From assembly GCA_038211735.1 (NCBI GenBank), contig JBBQVK010000001.1, positions 186,001 to 250,000 of the forward strand: a stretch of DNA of 64,000 nt, written 5' to 3'. Below the pieces are notes generated by a model, which was not told where the DNA came from, searched no databases, and saw only the letters and a program-made list of their open reading frames with translations. Below are positions 1 to 9,019 of this stretch, piece after piece. Each line of letters opens with the position of its first letter. The stretch's first letter is position 1. The DNA comes from JBBQVK01 sp038211735 (lineage in GTDB: Bacteria; Patescibacteriota; Gracilibacteria; Absconditabacterales; Absconditicoccaceae). A program made the translations under genes and the position numbers.

Positions 1-1
1 C

Positions 2-55
2 CTTGCCCGATGAGAGGGTGTATTTGTTCAAGTGACTGAAAAAGATGAGGATTAA
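2..55 (+). CDS. Possible 3' end of an upstream gene
   Basis: A reading frame open from the window edge ends at TAA 53-55, with TGA read as Gly. Its last residues would be VFVQVTEKDED. It would overlap the SagB-like start by 11 nt, similar to the tight overlap of the two following genes. If real it may be the E1-like partner expected beside SagB and YcaO, but only 17 codons are visible and nothing identifies it. Confidence 0.25.
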
Positions 56-995
56 TAACCTTGCACGCTTTTTTCATAAAGATAAAGAAATCATTATCAA
101 AACTTATACGTGAGAAACCGTAATTACCTATAGTGCAGAGGTATATGATTTTATTGTTCATATATTCCTAACTCACCAAATACCTTCTGTATATTATCCA
201 CGAAAAGACAGTATATTAAAGTTATTACATCAGATAAACTTTATACTTCCGGATGAATGTTGAAACTATCCTCTTGAGTCACTTGAAAGCCATGCATTCT
301 GAAATAATCCCACCCTAACATACCAAGAACTTTCAGTAGAGGAGATGAACTATATTTATAATAATATTTGAAACACACTGTCCAATGCTATCAATCTATC
401 CGATTTCAACGAAATCAACGTAAATCCAGTTATCTATAATGCATCTACTCGACATAATAGCCACTGAAAGTCGGTTAGATTTTCTTTCTGAGAGGAAAAT
501 AGCTCTAAATTTCTAGCAGAAGAGTACACTGCGCTTTTGATGTCCATATTTAAAAAAAATAATGAATGACATCAAAGGTATGGTAGCGGAGGATGATTAT
601 ATTCAGTATTTCCTATCTTAATACTAAAAGACAGTTCTGTTGCTCTATATGATATCCATAATCAAAAAATATATACTACTCACATTGAGTGATCTTATGA
701 TAATATAGTTAGTAGCATCCTGCCTCAAGACAATGATTTTTCTCAGTATAATGCGTATATCTTGCTTTGTAGTAACCCTGAATTCGTTTTTAAGAAGTAT
801 GGGAATAGAGGGTATAGATACATCTTAATGGAATCAGGTGCTATAGGGAGTATAACACGTAATGATGCAATACAGTTTCAAAAATGATATTTGGAAATCC
901 AATGATTTCTAGACCATAAAATATGATCAATAATCACCAATTGCAGATATCAAAACCACGATATTTTTATTCTTCATTTGATCGGTCTTACTTAA
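45..995 (+). CDS. SagB-type (nitroreductase-like) dehydrogenase of a TOMM cluster
   Basis: In TOMM pathways this FMN enzyme oxidises thiazolines or oxazolines to thiazoles or oxazoles. Read with TGA as Gly the frame gives about 316 aa. The first ~90 residues resemble the N-terminal winged-helix part of SagB-like proteins. The dehydrogenase domain follows: an STRHNSHG segment, the flavin-region motif RYGSGGGLYSVFP near residue 180, then GNRGYRYILMESGA near 257 and a hydrophobic C-terminus. These match the family pattern of a glycine-rich LYP block followed by Y-R-Y-x-L-x-E-x-G. The ATG at 45 is chosen because the domain begins just after it, but the frame is open to the window edge. It overlaps the YcaO gene by one base (TAATG), so the two are translationally coupled. 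Many glycines are TGA, so a standard-code search would miss it. Confidence 0.72.
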
Positions 996-2494
996 TGTTT
1001 ATTATTTGAAAAGATTTTATCTTAAATTATCATAACAATAATCTTGTTAGGATTGGAGGAGATTATAAAAAGATTTCAGAAAAGATTATTAAGTCGTTCA
1101 ATAAAAACGACTTACATATAAGTATCAATAATTATTATAGTTCTGGAAAGGATAAAAGAGACCTCTACTATATAGATAGTCTTAGAAAAAGAGTATTTAT
1201 AGTAAATATTTCTTTGCTTAAAAAGTATGGAATACATAAAATTTATAAACTACTCTGAGGATTTACCCAAAATAGCTTTGAGGAGAACATACTAAGATGC
1301 CAGATTTATTGACCTTTGCCCCACTTTAGTAAACAGGCTATAAAGTCTGAAATGGATCTAATAAAAAACTGCTTTATTATCAAATCATTTGATAAAAAAA
1401 ATAGTTTATACAGCTTTGAAACTTACTTCTCATTTGGATTATGAAAGTATGAATGACTATATAGCTGAAATATTGGTGGATGAGTAAGTAATAAAAAATG
1501 ATTAGCAAAAGCAAAATCTATTTCTGAGGCTATAGAAAGGCTTTCTGCGAGCATCACTCCTACAAAAATGCGCTTTCTTACGGGTAAAGAATTTAATTGA
1601 TATACAAAAAAGTTATTTTGAGCACACTGAGTATCTTTTCATAAAAATGCTGTGTGTAAATGATTTGCCTTATGAAGACAAAGCAAAAGCATTTATATTC
1701 CTACTGAAATACTATTTTATCCATACTTTGGCAGCATATATGGAAAATGAGCTACCTCATCTGGCATGGCAACTCATATGTCAAGTGAACTAGCAATACA
1801 AGCATGACTATTAGAGCTGATTGAAAGGGATTGATTTCTTTTATTTTGGCTCCTTAAGTCCTGATTTACAAAAATAGACACTGCTACCCTTCCGTTAAAA
1901 GTTCAGTATTTAATACAAAAGAATTTTAAAAATTATACTGTCGACATATTTTCTATAAAATTTGATAATACTGTTCCCATAATATTGGTAACTTGTAGAA
2001 AAGAGAGTAAAACATTGATATGACTTTGATGTGATTTTAATTTTAATAATGCTATCTCAAAAGCACTGAATGAACTAGTGTACTGAAAAGTCTTTTTTGC
2101 TAAACCTGGCAAAATTACAATGCCTTGAGAGGTCGATTATCATACATATTATTATTTAAACAAAAGTAATTTTCATTCTATTGATCGACTATTTAGTCAA
2201 TCGGTCCCTGTTACATCTGCACAAGACGTTTCAAAGAGTTTTCCGCCAACACCCTTACAAGAAATATTGAAACAATATAGCCAAAACGATATCTCATTCT
2301 ATTGATATAAATACAATAATATTATTAATAAATACATGAATAGAACGACCTGTAGAGTGTTGTCAGATGCTTTACTACCGATCTACTTCGAAGATCATAT
2401 ACCTAGGTATATACGACAAAACAAAAGACTATTGTATTGGAAAGAAACACTGAAAATCAAAAAAGTAAATAGTGCTATACATCCACTTGGTTAG
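995..2494 (+). CDS. YcaO-domain cyclodehydratase, SagD/TOMM type
   Basis: YcaO enzymes use ATP to cyclise Cys, Ser or Thr side chains of a precursor peptide into azolines. The 499-aa frame (TGA as Gly, stop TAG) carries the diagnostic blocks: SISEAIERLSA near residue 174 (the E-x-x-E-R ATP/Mg site), then an ATSSGMATH segment followed by LLELIERDGF near 255-283. The C-terminus resembles SagD proteins (RVLSDALLPIYFEDH, ending AIHPLG). About 22 of roughly 37 glycines are TGA by hand count. It directly follows the SagB-like gene, the usual pairing in TOMM operons. The precursor peptide and the E1-like partner are not in the window. The ~170-residue N-terminal part is unassigned and may be a remnant peptide-binding domain. 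A YcaO for another backbone modification is possible, but the SagB neighbour favours azole formation. Confidence 0.82.
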
Positions 2495-2522
2495 ATTAGC
2501 GGATTATTTCTCTATACAATGT

Positions 2523-2581
2523 CACCAAGCAAGCTTAGGAGATCAGCAGAATTCGACGAATAAGGATTTGGTGAGGTACAT
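2523..2581 (-). pseudogene. Truncated 5' fragment of a DUF2779-type gene
   Basis: Read on the minus strand from ATG 2581-2579 (TGA as Gly), this encodes the same first ~19 residues as the full DUF2779 gene at 5370-7127: MYLTKSLFVEFCGSPKLAW. Nucleotide match to 7069-7127 is 55 of 59, in the same orientation. Similarity starts exactly at the start codon and ends at the conserved Trp, after which the frame hits TAA. It lies 28 bp beyond the YcaO stop and so marks a recombination boundary. Confidence 0.7.
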
Positions 2582-2636
2582 GAAAATCTAAATAATAAAT
2601 ACCGCTTTATAGGGAGGTTGAGGTGGGTTGCAAGCA

Positions 2637-3341
2637 CTAGAGTCCTCTCAGATAAAAGGTAAGGAGTTGAATAGATTCATCTACCAAATTATTTTTCACT
2701 CGTGCTTTTTGTTTGTCGGTGAGAACTTCACCAAGCTGGTATAATATAGTATTCTTTTTGTAGTGATGAGGTATTTGATCGATACACTCTTGTATAAATG
2801 GTTTAATTTCTTTCCCTGTTCTGTCAAAGATTAATGCTGGATCATATGATCGTCCAAGTTTTCTGAAATATCGTGTATCATATAAGTCTCTATTTGCAAA
2901 TCTAACTGATAAAGCGATCAGTTTGTTTGTAGCACTAGAAATAGGTGACATGACTTTGCAGTCAATGCCATACAGAGAAGTTGTTTCATACACATTATGA
3001 AGAGATATTCTTTTGTTTAGTTCGACTTTGATATTCATATCAGCTTCTCCATAACTCAGTGTCCGACGATGAAGATTTTTTCCTACAACTTTGTTTTTTA
3101 TGCGACCAATAGGAAGTAAAAGCCTATCAATAGTTTCTATAACTAGCTGTTCTTGTACTGGGACAAGCAAATCAATATCTACATCCGTAGAAAATCTATC
3201 GAGCTGGTAAATAAACAAAGCTAATGTACCACCTTTGAATGCACAATATTTTGCTATCGGAGAAGAAAAGATTGCATGGACAATCTCTAGCATTTTTTCT
3301 CTATGCAAGCTGTGATTGAGCGACATATAGGAGTTTTTCAA
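2637..3341 (-). CDS. abiEii: AbiEii-type nucleotidyltransferase toxin
   Basis: Toxin of a type IV AbiE toxin-antitoxin/abortive-infection system. AbiEii proteins are nucleotidyltransferases that arrest growth when the antitoxin no longer controls them. The 234-aa protein has the family signature FKGGTLALFIYQLDRFSTDV followed by DIDLL (a GG/GS block and the D-x-D metal site), near residues 36-60. It overlaps the abiEi-like gene by 41 nt; starting at the internal Met (MSLNHS, 3326) would reduce the overlap to 26 nt. No glycine here is encoded by TGA, unlike most genes in the window, which suggests recent acquisition from a standard-code donor. Confidence 0.82.
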   Translation of the reverse strand: MKNSYMSLNHSLHREKMLEIVHAIFSSPIAKYCAFKGGTLALFIYQLDRFSTDVDIDLLVPVQEQLVIETIDRLLLPIGRIKNKVVGKNLHRRTLSYGEADMNIKVELNKRISLHNVYETTSLYGIDCKVMSPISSATNKLIALSVRFANRDLYDTRYFRKLGRSYDPALIFDRTGKEIKPFIQECIDQIPHHYKKNTILYQLGEVLTDKQKARVKNNLVDESIQLLTFYLRGL

Positions 3342-3876
3342 GAGCTAAAGTCGTTGTTTTAGGATACATCCTCACATATTCTCTCAATTTCACTGGGCTC
3401 AGTATTTCGATATTTTCAACGCTGGTCTGAGGGTATAAGTAAATCAAATCACACAATGCTCTTTCTGGAGATGCAATCATCATAGTCTGAGTGGTTGTGA
3501 TACCTAATGGGTTGAACAAGATTTCTGCTTTTATTTTATGGTAGATATACTGGTAGTCATCGATCTTGAACTGACGAGAGTCATCACTTATACAATGGAT
3601 CGTATGGGGAGAAAACTGGAAGATCACCCCTGCTTCATACAATACTGTTTCTAGTGAAATATAAGAATTTTTTCTAATCTTACATGCCAGCTCCTTGGGA
3701 TTGTAGCGGTGCAATGCCCAAAGACCATTTTGGATGGGTTGTAAAATATCCTGTTCTCTCGCTCTAGTCAAAAAGTTGGAAAGCCCAGACACACTTGGAA
3801 TATCCAATAAGAGTGAAATATCCGAGCGTCTAAATACCGTTTTTCCAGAGTTTATTACCTTTGCAATATGCTTCAT
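3301..3876 (-). CDS. abiEi: AbiEi-type winged-helix antitoxin
   Basis: Antitoxin partner of the downstream AbiEii toxin, 191 aa. The N-terminus is a winged-helix DNA-binding domain (VFRRSDISLLLDIPSVSGLS, then LTRAREQDILQPIQNGLWAL). The C-terminal half has the AbiEi pattern SYISLETVLYEAGVI and MIASPERALCDLIY. Gene order (antitoxin first, overlapping toxin) is typical. These proteins usually repress their own promoter, and a -10/-35 pair and an inverted repeat lie just upstream. No TGA codons are used. Confidence 0.82.
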   Translation of the reverse strand: MKHIAKVINSGKTVFRRSDISLLLDIPSVSGLSNFLTRAREQDILQPIQNGLWALHRYNPKELACKIRKNSYISLETVLYEAGVIFQFSPHTIHCISDDSRQFKIDDYQYIYHKIKAEILFNPLGITTTQTMMIASPERALCDLIYLYPQTSVENIEILSPVKLREYVRMYPKTTTLALEKLLYVAQSQLA

Positions 3877-3903
3877 ATCGTTGTTTTATACCTAAATATG
3901 AGT

Positions 3904-3933
3904 ATAATATAACGATAAGTGCAAATTTTGCAA
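3904..3933 (-). promoter_or_regulatory. Putative promoter of the AbiE operon
   Basis: On the minus strand a TTGCAA box (3928-3933) is followed after 18 bp by TATTAT (3904-3909), about 30 bp before the abiEi-like start at 3876. The spacing fits a housekeeping sigma factor. The call rests on these matches only. Confidence 0.45.
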
Positions 3934-3959
3934 GTAATTATTTGTCTTGTAGGCAGAAA

Positions 3960-3977
3960 TACACCAAATACGGTGTA
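3960..3977. promoter_or_regulatory. Inverted repeat upstream of AbiE operon
   Basis: TACACC-N6-GGTGTA, a palindrome with 6-bp arms about 85 bp upstream of the antitoxin start. AbiEi proteins bind inverted repeats near their promoter, so this is a candidate operator. It lies upstream of the -35 box, so the assignment is weak. Confidence 0.3.
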
Positions 3978-4109
3978 GCCAACACGCCAAACCCTATCTT
4001 TCCCCTAGAGTTTTACAAAGAATAAGGACAGAACTATCCTGATTATCAGGTTAAAAAAACAGCAAAAATTTAACATGAGAATGGTGTCATGGTAAGTTTG
4101 TTTACATGA

Positions 4110-4484
4110 CTACTTCTTCAGCTCATAGTCCTGCACAAGTATTGATAAGGGCAAGTGAAGCTTTTCACTTATTTTTCTAATCATTCCAAGTGTCATTTTT
4201 CTCTTGCGGTGAAGTATCTCTGACGCTCTAGTTTTGTAGCCAATAATTTTTCCTAAGTCAGTGACTGTTAATCCCAAATCATCCATACGACACTGGATAG
4301 CTCATATTGGATCAGGAGATGGAATTTTATAATGTTCATTTTCATATTGCTCAATTAATGCAGACAAAATATTAGCTAAGTCTCACTCCGGCGTTTCATC
4401 AGGAGCATGAAAAACTGACTCAAACACTTTGAGTGCCTCGTCATAGTCTTTTTCTGTTTTGATAGGTTTGATAGTGTAGGTCAT
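4110..4484 (-). CDS. higA: HigA-family XRE antitoxin
   Basis: Antitoxin of a type II HigBA module; it binds and neutralises HigB and represses the operon. The 124-aa protein appears only when two TGAs are read as Gly. The N-terminus MTYTIKPIKTEKDYDEAL and the region around DETPEGDLANILSALIEQYE are typical of the COG5499 HigA family. A helix-turn-helix follows (LGLTVTDLGKIIGYKTRASE, residues ~75-100). It lies 22 nt after the toxin gene; toxin-first order is usual for higBA. Confidence 0.82.
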
Positions 4485-4506
4485 GATAAATACTATATTA
4501 AATTAA

Positions 4507-4809
4507 TTACCATAATTTTATTGTACGCGAGTCTATACGATCATATTCGGTATGAGTGCCTATAAACCTAATAAAAACTTGTTTCCTCTGGTAGTTAATA
4601 TCAGCAATTAAACGGTATTTATTACCTTGAAGACGGAAGACAACTCTGCTACCACCGATAATACTAGATCTAGGATAATCAAAGAGTATGTCTTGTGTAC
4701 CCGACCAATCAGACAACGTTACTCTTTCAAACCATGTCTCCAGCGAAAGCCTAGCATCTGCGTGCTTAGTCCAATACTTTACTAACGTTTTCTTAGAATG
4801 TACTCTCAT
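4507..4809 (-). CDS. higB: HigB-family mRNA interferase toxin
   Basis: RelE-fold endoribonuclease that cuts mRNA on the ribosome. The 100-aa length is normal. It has the HigB pattern: HADARLSLETWFERV near the N-terminus, VVFRLQGNKYRLIADINY in the middle, and a basic VFIRFIGTHTEYDRID C-terminus carrying the usual catalytic Arg/His/Tyr residues. It is the first gene of the higBA pair and has a perfect palindrome just upstream. No TGA codons are used. Confidence 0.85.
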   Translation of the reverse strand: MRVHSKKTLVKYWTKHADARLSLETWFERVTLSDWSGTQDILFDYPRSSIIGGSRVVFRLQGNKYRLIADINYQRKQVFIRFIGTHTEYDRIDSRTIKLW

Positions 4810-4829
4810 ATGAGATATAGATTATGAGA

Positions 4830-4846
4830 GTTACCATAATGGTAAC
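4830..4846. promoter_or_regulatory. 17-bp palindromic operator of higBA
   Basis: GTTACCATAATGGTAAC is a perfect palindrome with 8-bp arms around a central A, 20 bp upstream of the higB start. HigA antitoxins bind such palindromes to autorepress. A related half-site (TTACCATAAT) occurs at the higB 3' end, near 4508-4517. Confidence 0.55.
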
Positions 4847-4853
4847 TTTAATA

Positions 4854-4884
4854 TAAAAAAAAGCAAGAGAAAATTATCTTGCTT
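4854..4884 (-). terminator. Rho-independent terminator, minus strand
   Basis: AAGCAAGA / TCTTGCTT arms (8 bp, 8-nt loop) at 4861-4884 are followed on the minus strand by a run of seven U (4854-4860). It is the second of two terminators downstream of the DUF2779 operon. Confidence 0.6.
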
Positions 4885-4931
4885 ATAGGAGGCAGTGAAG
4901 CAGAAGGCAAAGAATATATGCAGAACTAGAC

Positions 4932-5240
4932 AATAGGTAAAGAAATTGGAACAAAAGTTTACCTATCCAGTGAATAGGTAAAGGAAGTAATCACTATTTA
5001 AAACGACAGCATTATTTGCTATACAAAAAATCCACAAGCAAGGACGTTGCTTGTGGATGGATAGGCAACTATTGCTAGTATCCTATCTCGGGAGAACATT
5101 ATGGTATTGAAATTATTTATAATTGCAAACTACTTAGATCTATACTTATCTAGGTAAAGTATTTGTTACATAGCAACTATCTATGTAAACTTTTCAAGAC
5201 TTTCCTTTACATAGATTACAATGTCTTATATATAGGTAAT
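4932..5240. repeat. Cluster of short TAGGTAAA-type motifs in a gene-free stretch
   Basis: The ~390 bp between the DUF2779 operon and the terminator at 4884 hold no convincing gene. One motif recurs in both orientations: AATAGGTAAAG at 4932-4942 and 4973-4983, TTTACCTAT at 4958-4966, TAGGTAAAG at 5151-5159, ATAGGTAAT at 5232-5240. A variant, (T)TACATAG or CTATGTAAA, lies at 5165-5173, 5181-5190 and 5206-5214. A strong hairpin sits in the middle. It may be a protein-binding array or part of an untranslated RNA. Confidence 0.4.
5023..5058 (-). terminator. Strong terminator, minus strand
   Basis: ATCCACAAGCAA and TTGCTTGTGGAT form a perfect 12-bp stem with a 5-nt loop (5030-5058), followed on the minus strand by U-rich sequence (5023-5029). 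It ends the MazG/helicase/DUF2779 transcript about 310 bp after the last stop. Confidence 0.7.
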
Positions 5241-5277
5241 TTGCACTCGGATAGCAAAGAATACATACAGGAACTCC

Positions 5278-5372
5278 CTACTTCTTCTTCGAACCCTTCT
5301 TTCGCTTAGCTCACAATCTATCCACCCAAGGACCTACGAAACGATCAAGTACCCATATTTCAACATACGCTA
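5278..5372 (-). other. Possible -1 frame C-terminal extension of the DUF2779 protein
   Basis: The DUF2779 frame stops at TAG 5372-5370 after KIFQALKNT. A shift of -1 at the CTTAAG site just before gives a coherent tail: EYLAYVEIWVLDRFVGPW, then VDRLGAKRKKGSKKK, ending at TAG 5278-5280. The tail also contains one in-frame TGA. It could reflect an indel, ribosomal frameshifting or decay of a downstream gene. Confidence 0.3.
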
Positions 5373-7127
5373 AGTATTCTTAAGTGCTTGAAATATTTTC
5401 ACCATTGCTAGTGAGTCTTGACCACAGTACAACAATAAATCATGAATAACTTGCATTTTTTCTTGTTCGGGGATTTCTCATGCAAGGAGTTTATGGAGAG
5501 TTTGCATGGCTATATCTCCTCTTCCAATACGCATATGTTCATAGGACATCTCTGGCACCAATACGGGAAGAACTTTTTTGATAGATGCGGAACCCTTACA
5601 CCCTAGATCGAAGTAAATCCTTTCGCTAAATATTCTTTTGAGATCATAGGTTTGAGTATTTATTTGCAGATAGTCTTGCAAAGTAGGAAACAATGTTGCT
5701 ATCTCTTTGTTTCTCGTATTCTCAAATGGCTCATGCCAAACAATGAAACTAGATGTATGGAGATCGTCACCAATATCTTTGAGAAACTCTTCCAGCAACT
5801 TTTCATATGGTCAGCTTACTAATTTTTCGGATTCAAAGGTTACTTTGTTGTCATGATCAGGAAGCGTAATCTCTGTTACCTTATACTCTCCTGAATCGAC
5901 CAACAATCAGCCAAAATGATGTAATGCTCCGTCTTCGTACAGCTTGTGAAGCGAGTATTGCACGACTACTTGTTGATACGGAAATGTCTTATCAAGAAAT
6001 GGAATAGGGACACTCACCGACTCATAATCATAGAAACAAATAGGATAGACAAGTTGCGTCAGTGTTTCTTCTAAAACCTCGTGATCTACTATTGGATTTT
6101 GTTTTAAAGCATCAAAATATTTTTCTATAAACTTACTTGCCTCTCAGGGACCTGTCTGTCCTTGAAAGTACGCGAGTTCTATCTCATCTAATTCAGTGAG
6201 TTGGATTCTATTATTCTCATGCAGACGTTCTATTGCGCCTCCATTGGCGTGAGGTACTGAATATATAGTCCCAAATGGTTTATCTTTACCAAAATATTCT
6301 AGGTATTTAGCTCATGAAAATGGAAATCATTTATTAAACTCCGCTTCATCTAGAGGCAACATCTTTTCCATGAGAGCAAGATCTTTTTCTATTTCCTCAT
6401 CACTGATAAATGAATCATCTCTAGTAAGTTTCGTGTCTTTTCATCTCTGTACTACTTGTAAATCGACTACAACTCCTACTTGCTGGCTCTCTAGCAGTGC
6501 AGAAAGGAGTAAGTCCCCATCTTTTACATACTCTTTGTTTAGGTGTCGCAAAAAGACATCCCCTAATACAGGAAGCCCAGCGTCTAAAAGCGCATGATTT
6601 ATAACATATCTTTGGAAGCTCGTATCAGCGACTAACTCAGGTAACAATTTCCCTATATTCTTTTTCTCGTCATCATCCGTCACTTCATTCCTAACTGTTG
6701 TCTTAGCTTTTACTTCTGCTAACTGATACACTCCATCATCTCCACATACCATAAAATCAGCTCTCACTAGACAGTTCTTTCGACGAAACGTCGGCTGGTA
6801 GAGAAGTTTCTCACCTGCGCGTATGGCTTCAATAGTTGCTTCTATGGCATGATCAGGAGTTACGCGTTCTACAAACTCATCATCATCTTCCTCCTCCTCA
6901 TCCTTGTGAAACTCAGGCATCAAATCCACTGCTTTCGTCCCATACTTCCATTCGAGAAATTGCTTCACCGCTTGCTCTACCGCCTGACCTATACGAATCA
7001 TATACAACTCCTGCTCCTCCGTCTCAATCTTCCTGATCTTCTTATACACCGCACGAACATGCACTTTCCACCAAGCAAGCTTGGGCGATCAGCAGAATTC
7101 GACGAAAAGGGATTTGGTGAGGTACAT
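5370..7127 (-). CDS. DUF2779 protein: PD-(D/E)XK plus DnaQ-like nuclease domains
   Basis: The 585-aa frame uses TGA as Gly. The N-terminus MYLTKSLFVEFCGSPKLAWW is the family's conserved start (a small-residue/Cys-Pro-Lys-x-x-W block, as in Cas4/RecB-like nucleases). A PD-(D/E)XK core follows near residues 115-140 (VRADFMVCGDDGVYQLAEVK: D then E-x-K). The C-terminal half is the DUF2779 domain with an RNase H/DnaQ-like layout: YDYES as the D-x-E site, FIVWHEPFENTR, and YCGQDSLAMV carrying the last Asp. The molecular role is unknown. It begins 13 nt after the stop of the helicase gene, so the genes form an operon. A near-identical copy of its first 19 codons lies at 2523-2581, and the 3' end has a -1 frame continuation. 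Confidence 0.75.
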
Positions 7128-7140
7128 GGGAGAAAGATAA

Positions 7141-9003
7141 TTAAAGAATGTTAAACGTTTTAAAATATTCTCTCGTTTCTTCATCTGTCGCATATATATA
7201 ACATCCTTTTATTCCTCTCGTCATAAGAGTGCGGTATGTATTTTTGATAATCTTATCGAGTTCAATTTTCGCAATTATTGGATTATCTTGCATCATCTTT
7301 TTCCATCCATTGATTGATTTATCTCATTTTGCGCGTTGTTCAGGAGAGGTTATAACTTGTCAATTTCTTACAATAAAATCTGGTCCAATAATTACTCAAA
7401 TATAGTCGAGTTCAAGTCACTGACAGGTATGTATACAACCGATCTGATTTACTGATTCAGGTTTAAGTATGTATAAACCTCCATCCGTTTTTAAATTTCG
7501 ACGCATTTGAAAATTGTATTCAGGGAAAACTATATCGTATGCGTGCTTATTTTTCTGACTTGCTCGTTCCCAACAGTATCAAGCTACTATTCTAGTACTA
7601 TTAGCAATTCTATTCTTCTCAAAAATAAAATCTTTCAGTTGACTAGGTGTTTCAAAAACTTGAAAGTCATACTCTTGAGTTTGTAGTAGGTCATTTACAG
7701 TTTCTTTTATTTGTAACAAGTTATCAAGCCATGCAATGTATCCATCAGACCCACCACAACGGAATTGAGATGAAAGTCAGTATGTGTGCAATACTGCATT
7801 ATGATGTTCAGATCGCCTTTGAATTTCTTGAAACTCTCCAATATCAAACAAAGTAACTTTTTGATCTTCATCCAAGAAAAATACAGTACATTTTGATGCA
7901 TTTACCAACTCTTTTATTTGATTCTCTCCAAAATTCTTAAATAATCCTGACTTTGCATTAAGTCTATGAGCTTCATCTACTAGCAGTAAATCAAAAGTTT
8001 TATTCTTAGTATTAGTAAATCAGCCAGAGGTAACGAAAAGATTTGAAATTTCTGTTTTTTTTAACGTTCAAGTCAACTTACTCTCATAAACAGCACGAGG
8101 AGCTGCATTTTTAGTTACATACTGCGCGATTAATCCACGATTTGCTGCCTCCACAAGAGTATTAATTGCGACAACAGACTTACCTGTGCCAGGGCCTCCC
8201 TCTACAATAATTACATGATGTTGATTTTCGTTATGAGCACGTTTTGCAATAGAAAGAATGCTCTCAAAAACAATTTTTTGATCATCAATCATTAAAAACT
8301 CTTGTTTGCCTTGAATCATATTTTTTAAGGATGATGCAAGTTGTTTAGAGGGTCTTATTTTGCCATTATCAATACGATACATTATTTTTGTTTTATCGCC
8401 ATGTTTCACATTTGTAGTTATAAACTCACGTAACTTGATTGCATCTTTTCTCATAAAAAGAGGTGCTTTTTTAATATGTTCACTATAAAAATCATCAGTA
8501 AGGACTCCATCATCTTCATAATTATGCAAATAGGCACAAGGCTTTAACTGTATTCAGTCACTATATACAGTTTCGTTAAACCCTATCAATAATGCAGCAT
8601 ATGACCAAGCTTGATATGAAGGATGATTTGTCTCTGTCAATCATCACTTAAATCTAGTAATAACTACAGCATCCTTATCAGTCTTTTCAACTTCAGATCG
8701 TTGTTTAAGCTCTACTATTACTACACATTCTTTACCTTCTTCATTTGTTCAACTGACTATAAAATCCAATCTTTTAGAGGTTTGTGGTATTTGATACTCG
8801 ATAGCTATTCCTGCATCATTGGGAACGGTTTTATCGTTAATTACATTGTTCATATACATTAATGAAAACCTCCGGGACTGCTTCTCAGAAGATCATGTTT
8901 TTCTCTTTAACTTTTCTTGTACATGACTGTCTATAATGTTTTCAATCTCATTAGTCAAAACATCATTTACAAACTTTTCCTTAGTCGCGCTATAGACCAA
9001 CAT
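7141..9003 (-). CDS. DUF2075-type helicase with N-terminal PD-(D/E)XK domain
   Basis: The 620-aa protein (TGA as Gly, stop TAA) joins a nuclease-like and a helicase-like part. Residues ~50-90 hold a PD-(D/E)XK core: RLDFIVSG, then VVIVELKQ. Walker A GGPGTGKS lies near residue 260 and Walker B LLLVDEAHRLN near 330. The C-terminal half has SF1-like motifs including IGCIHTCQGLELDYIGVIIG and a YRTLMTRG end, as in DUF2075/COG3410 proteins. Such proteins are common in restriction and phage-defence loci; the substrate is unknown. The Met at 9003 is chosen, 16 nt downstream of the MazG stop; an upstream in-frame start is possible. Confidence 0.78.
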
Positions 9004-9019
9004 ATAATACAAATAAGAC

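Noticed and set aside
4932..5240. CRISPR array
   Set aside because: The repeated motifs are 9-11 bp, in both orientations and irregularly spaced. There is no repeat-spacer structure or cas gene.
6836..7154. Plus-strand His/Pro/Leu-rich ORFs over the DUF2779 gene
   Set aside because: They overlap the conserved N-terminal half of the DUF2779 protein on the other strand and have no domain features.
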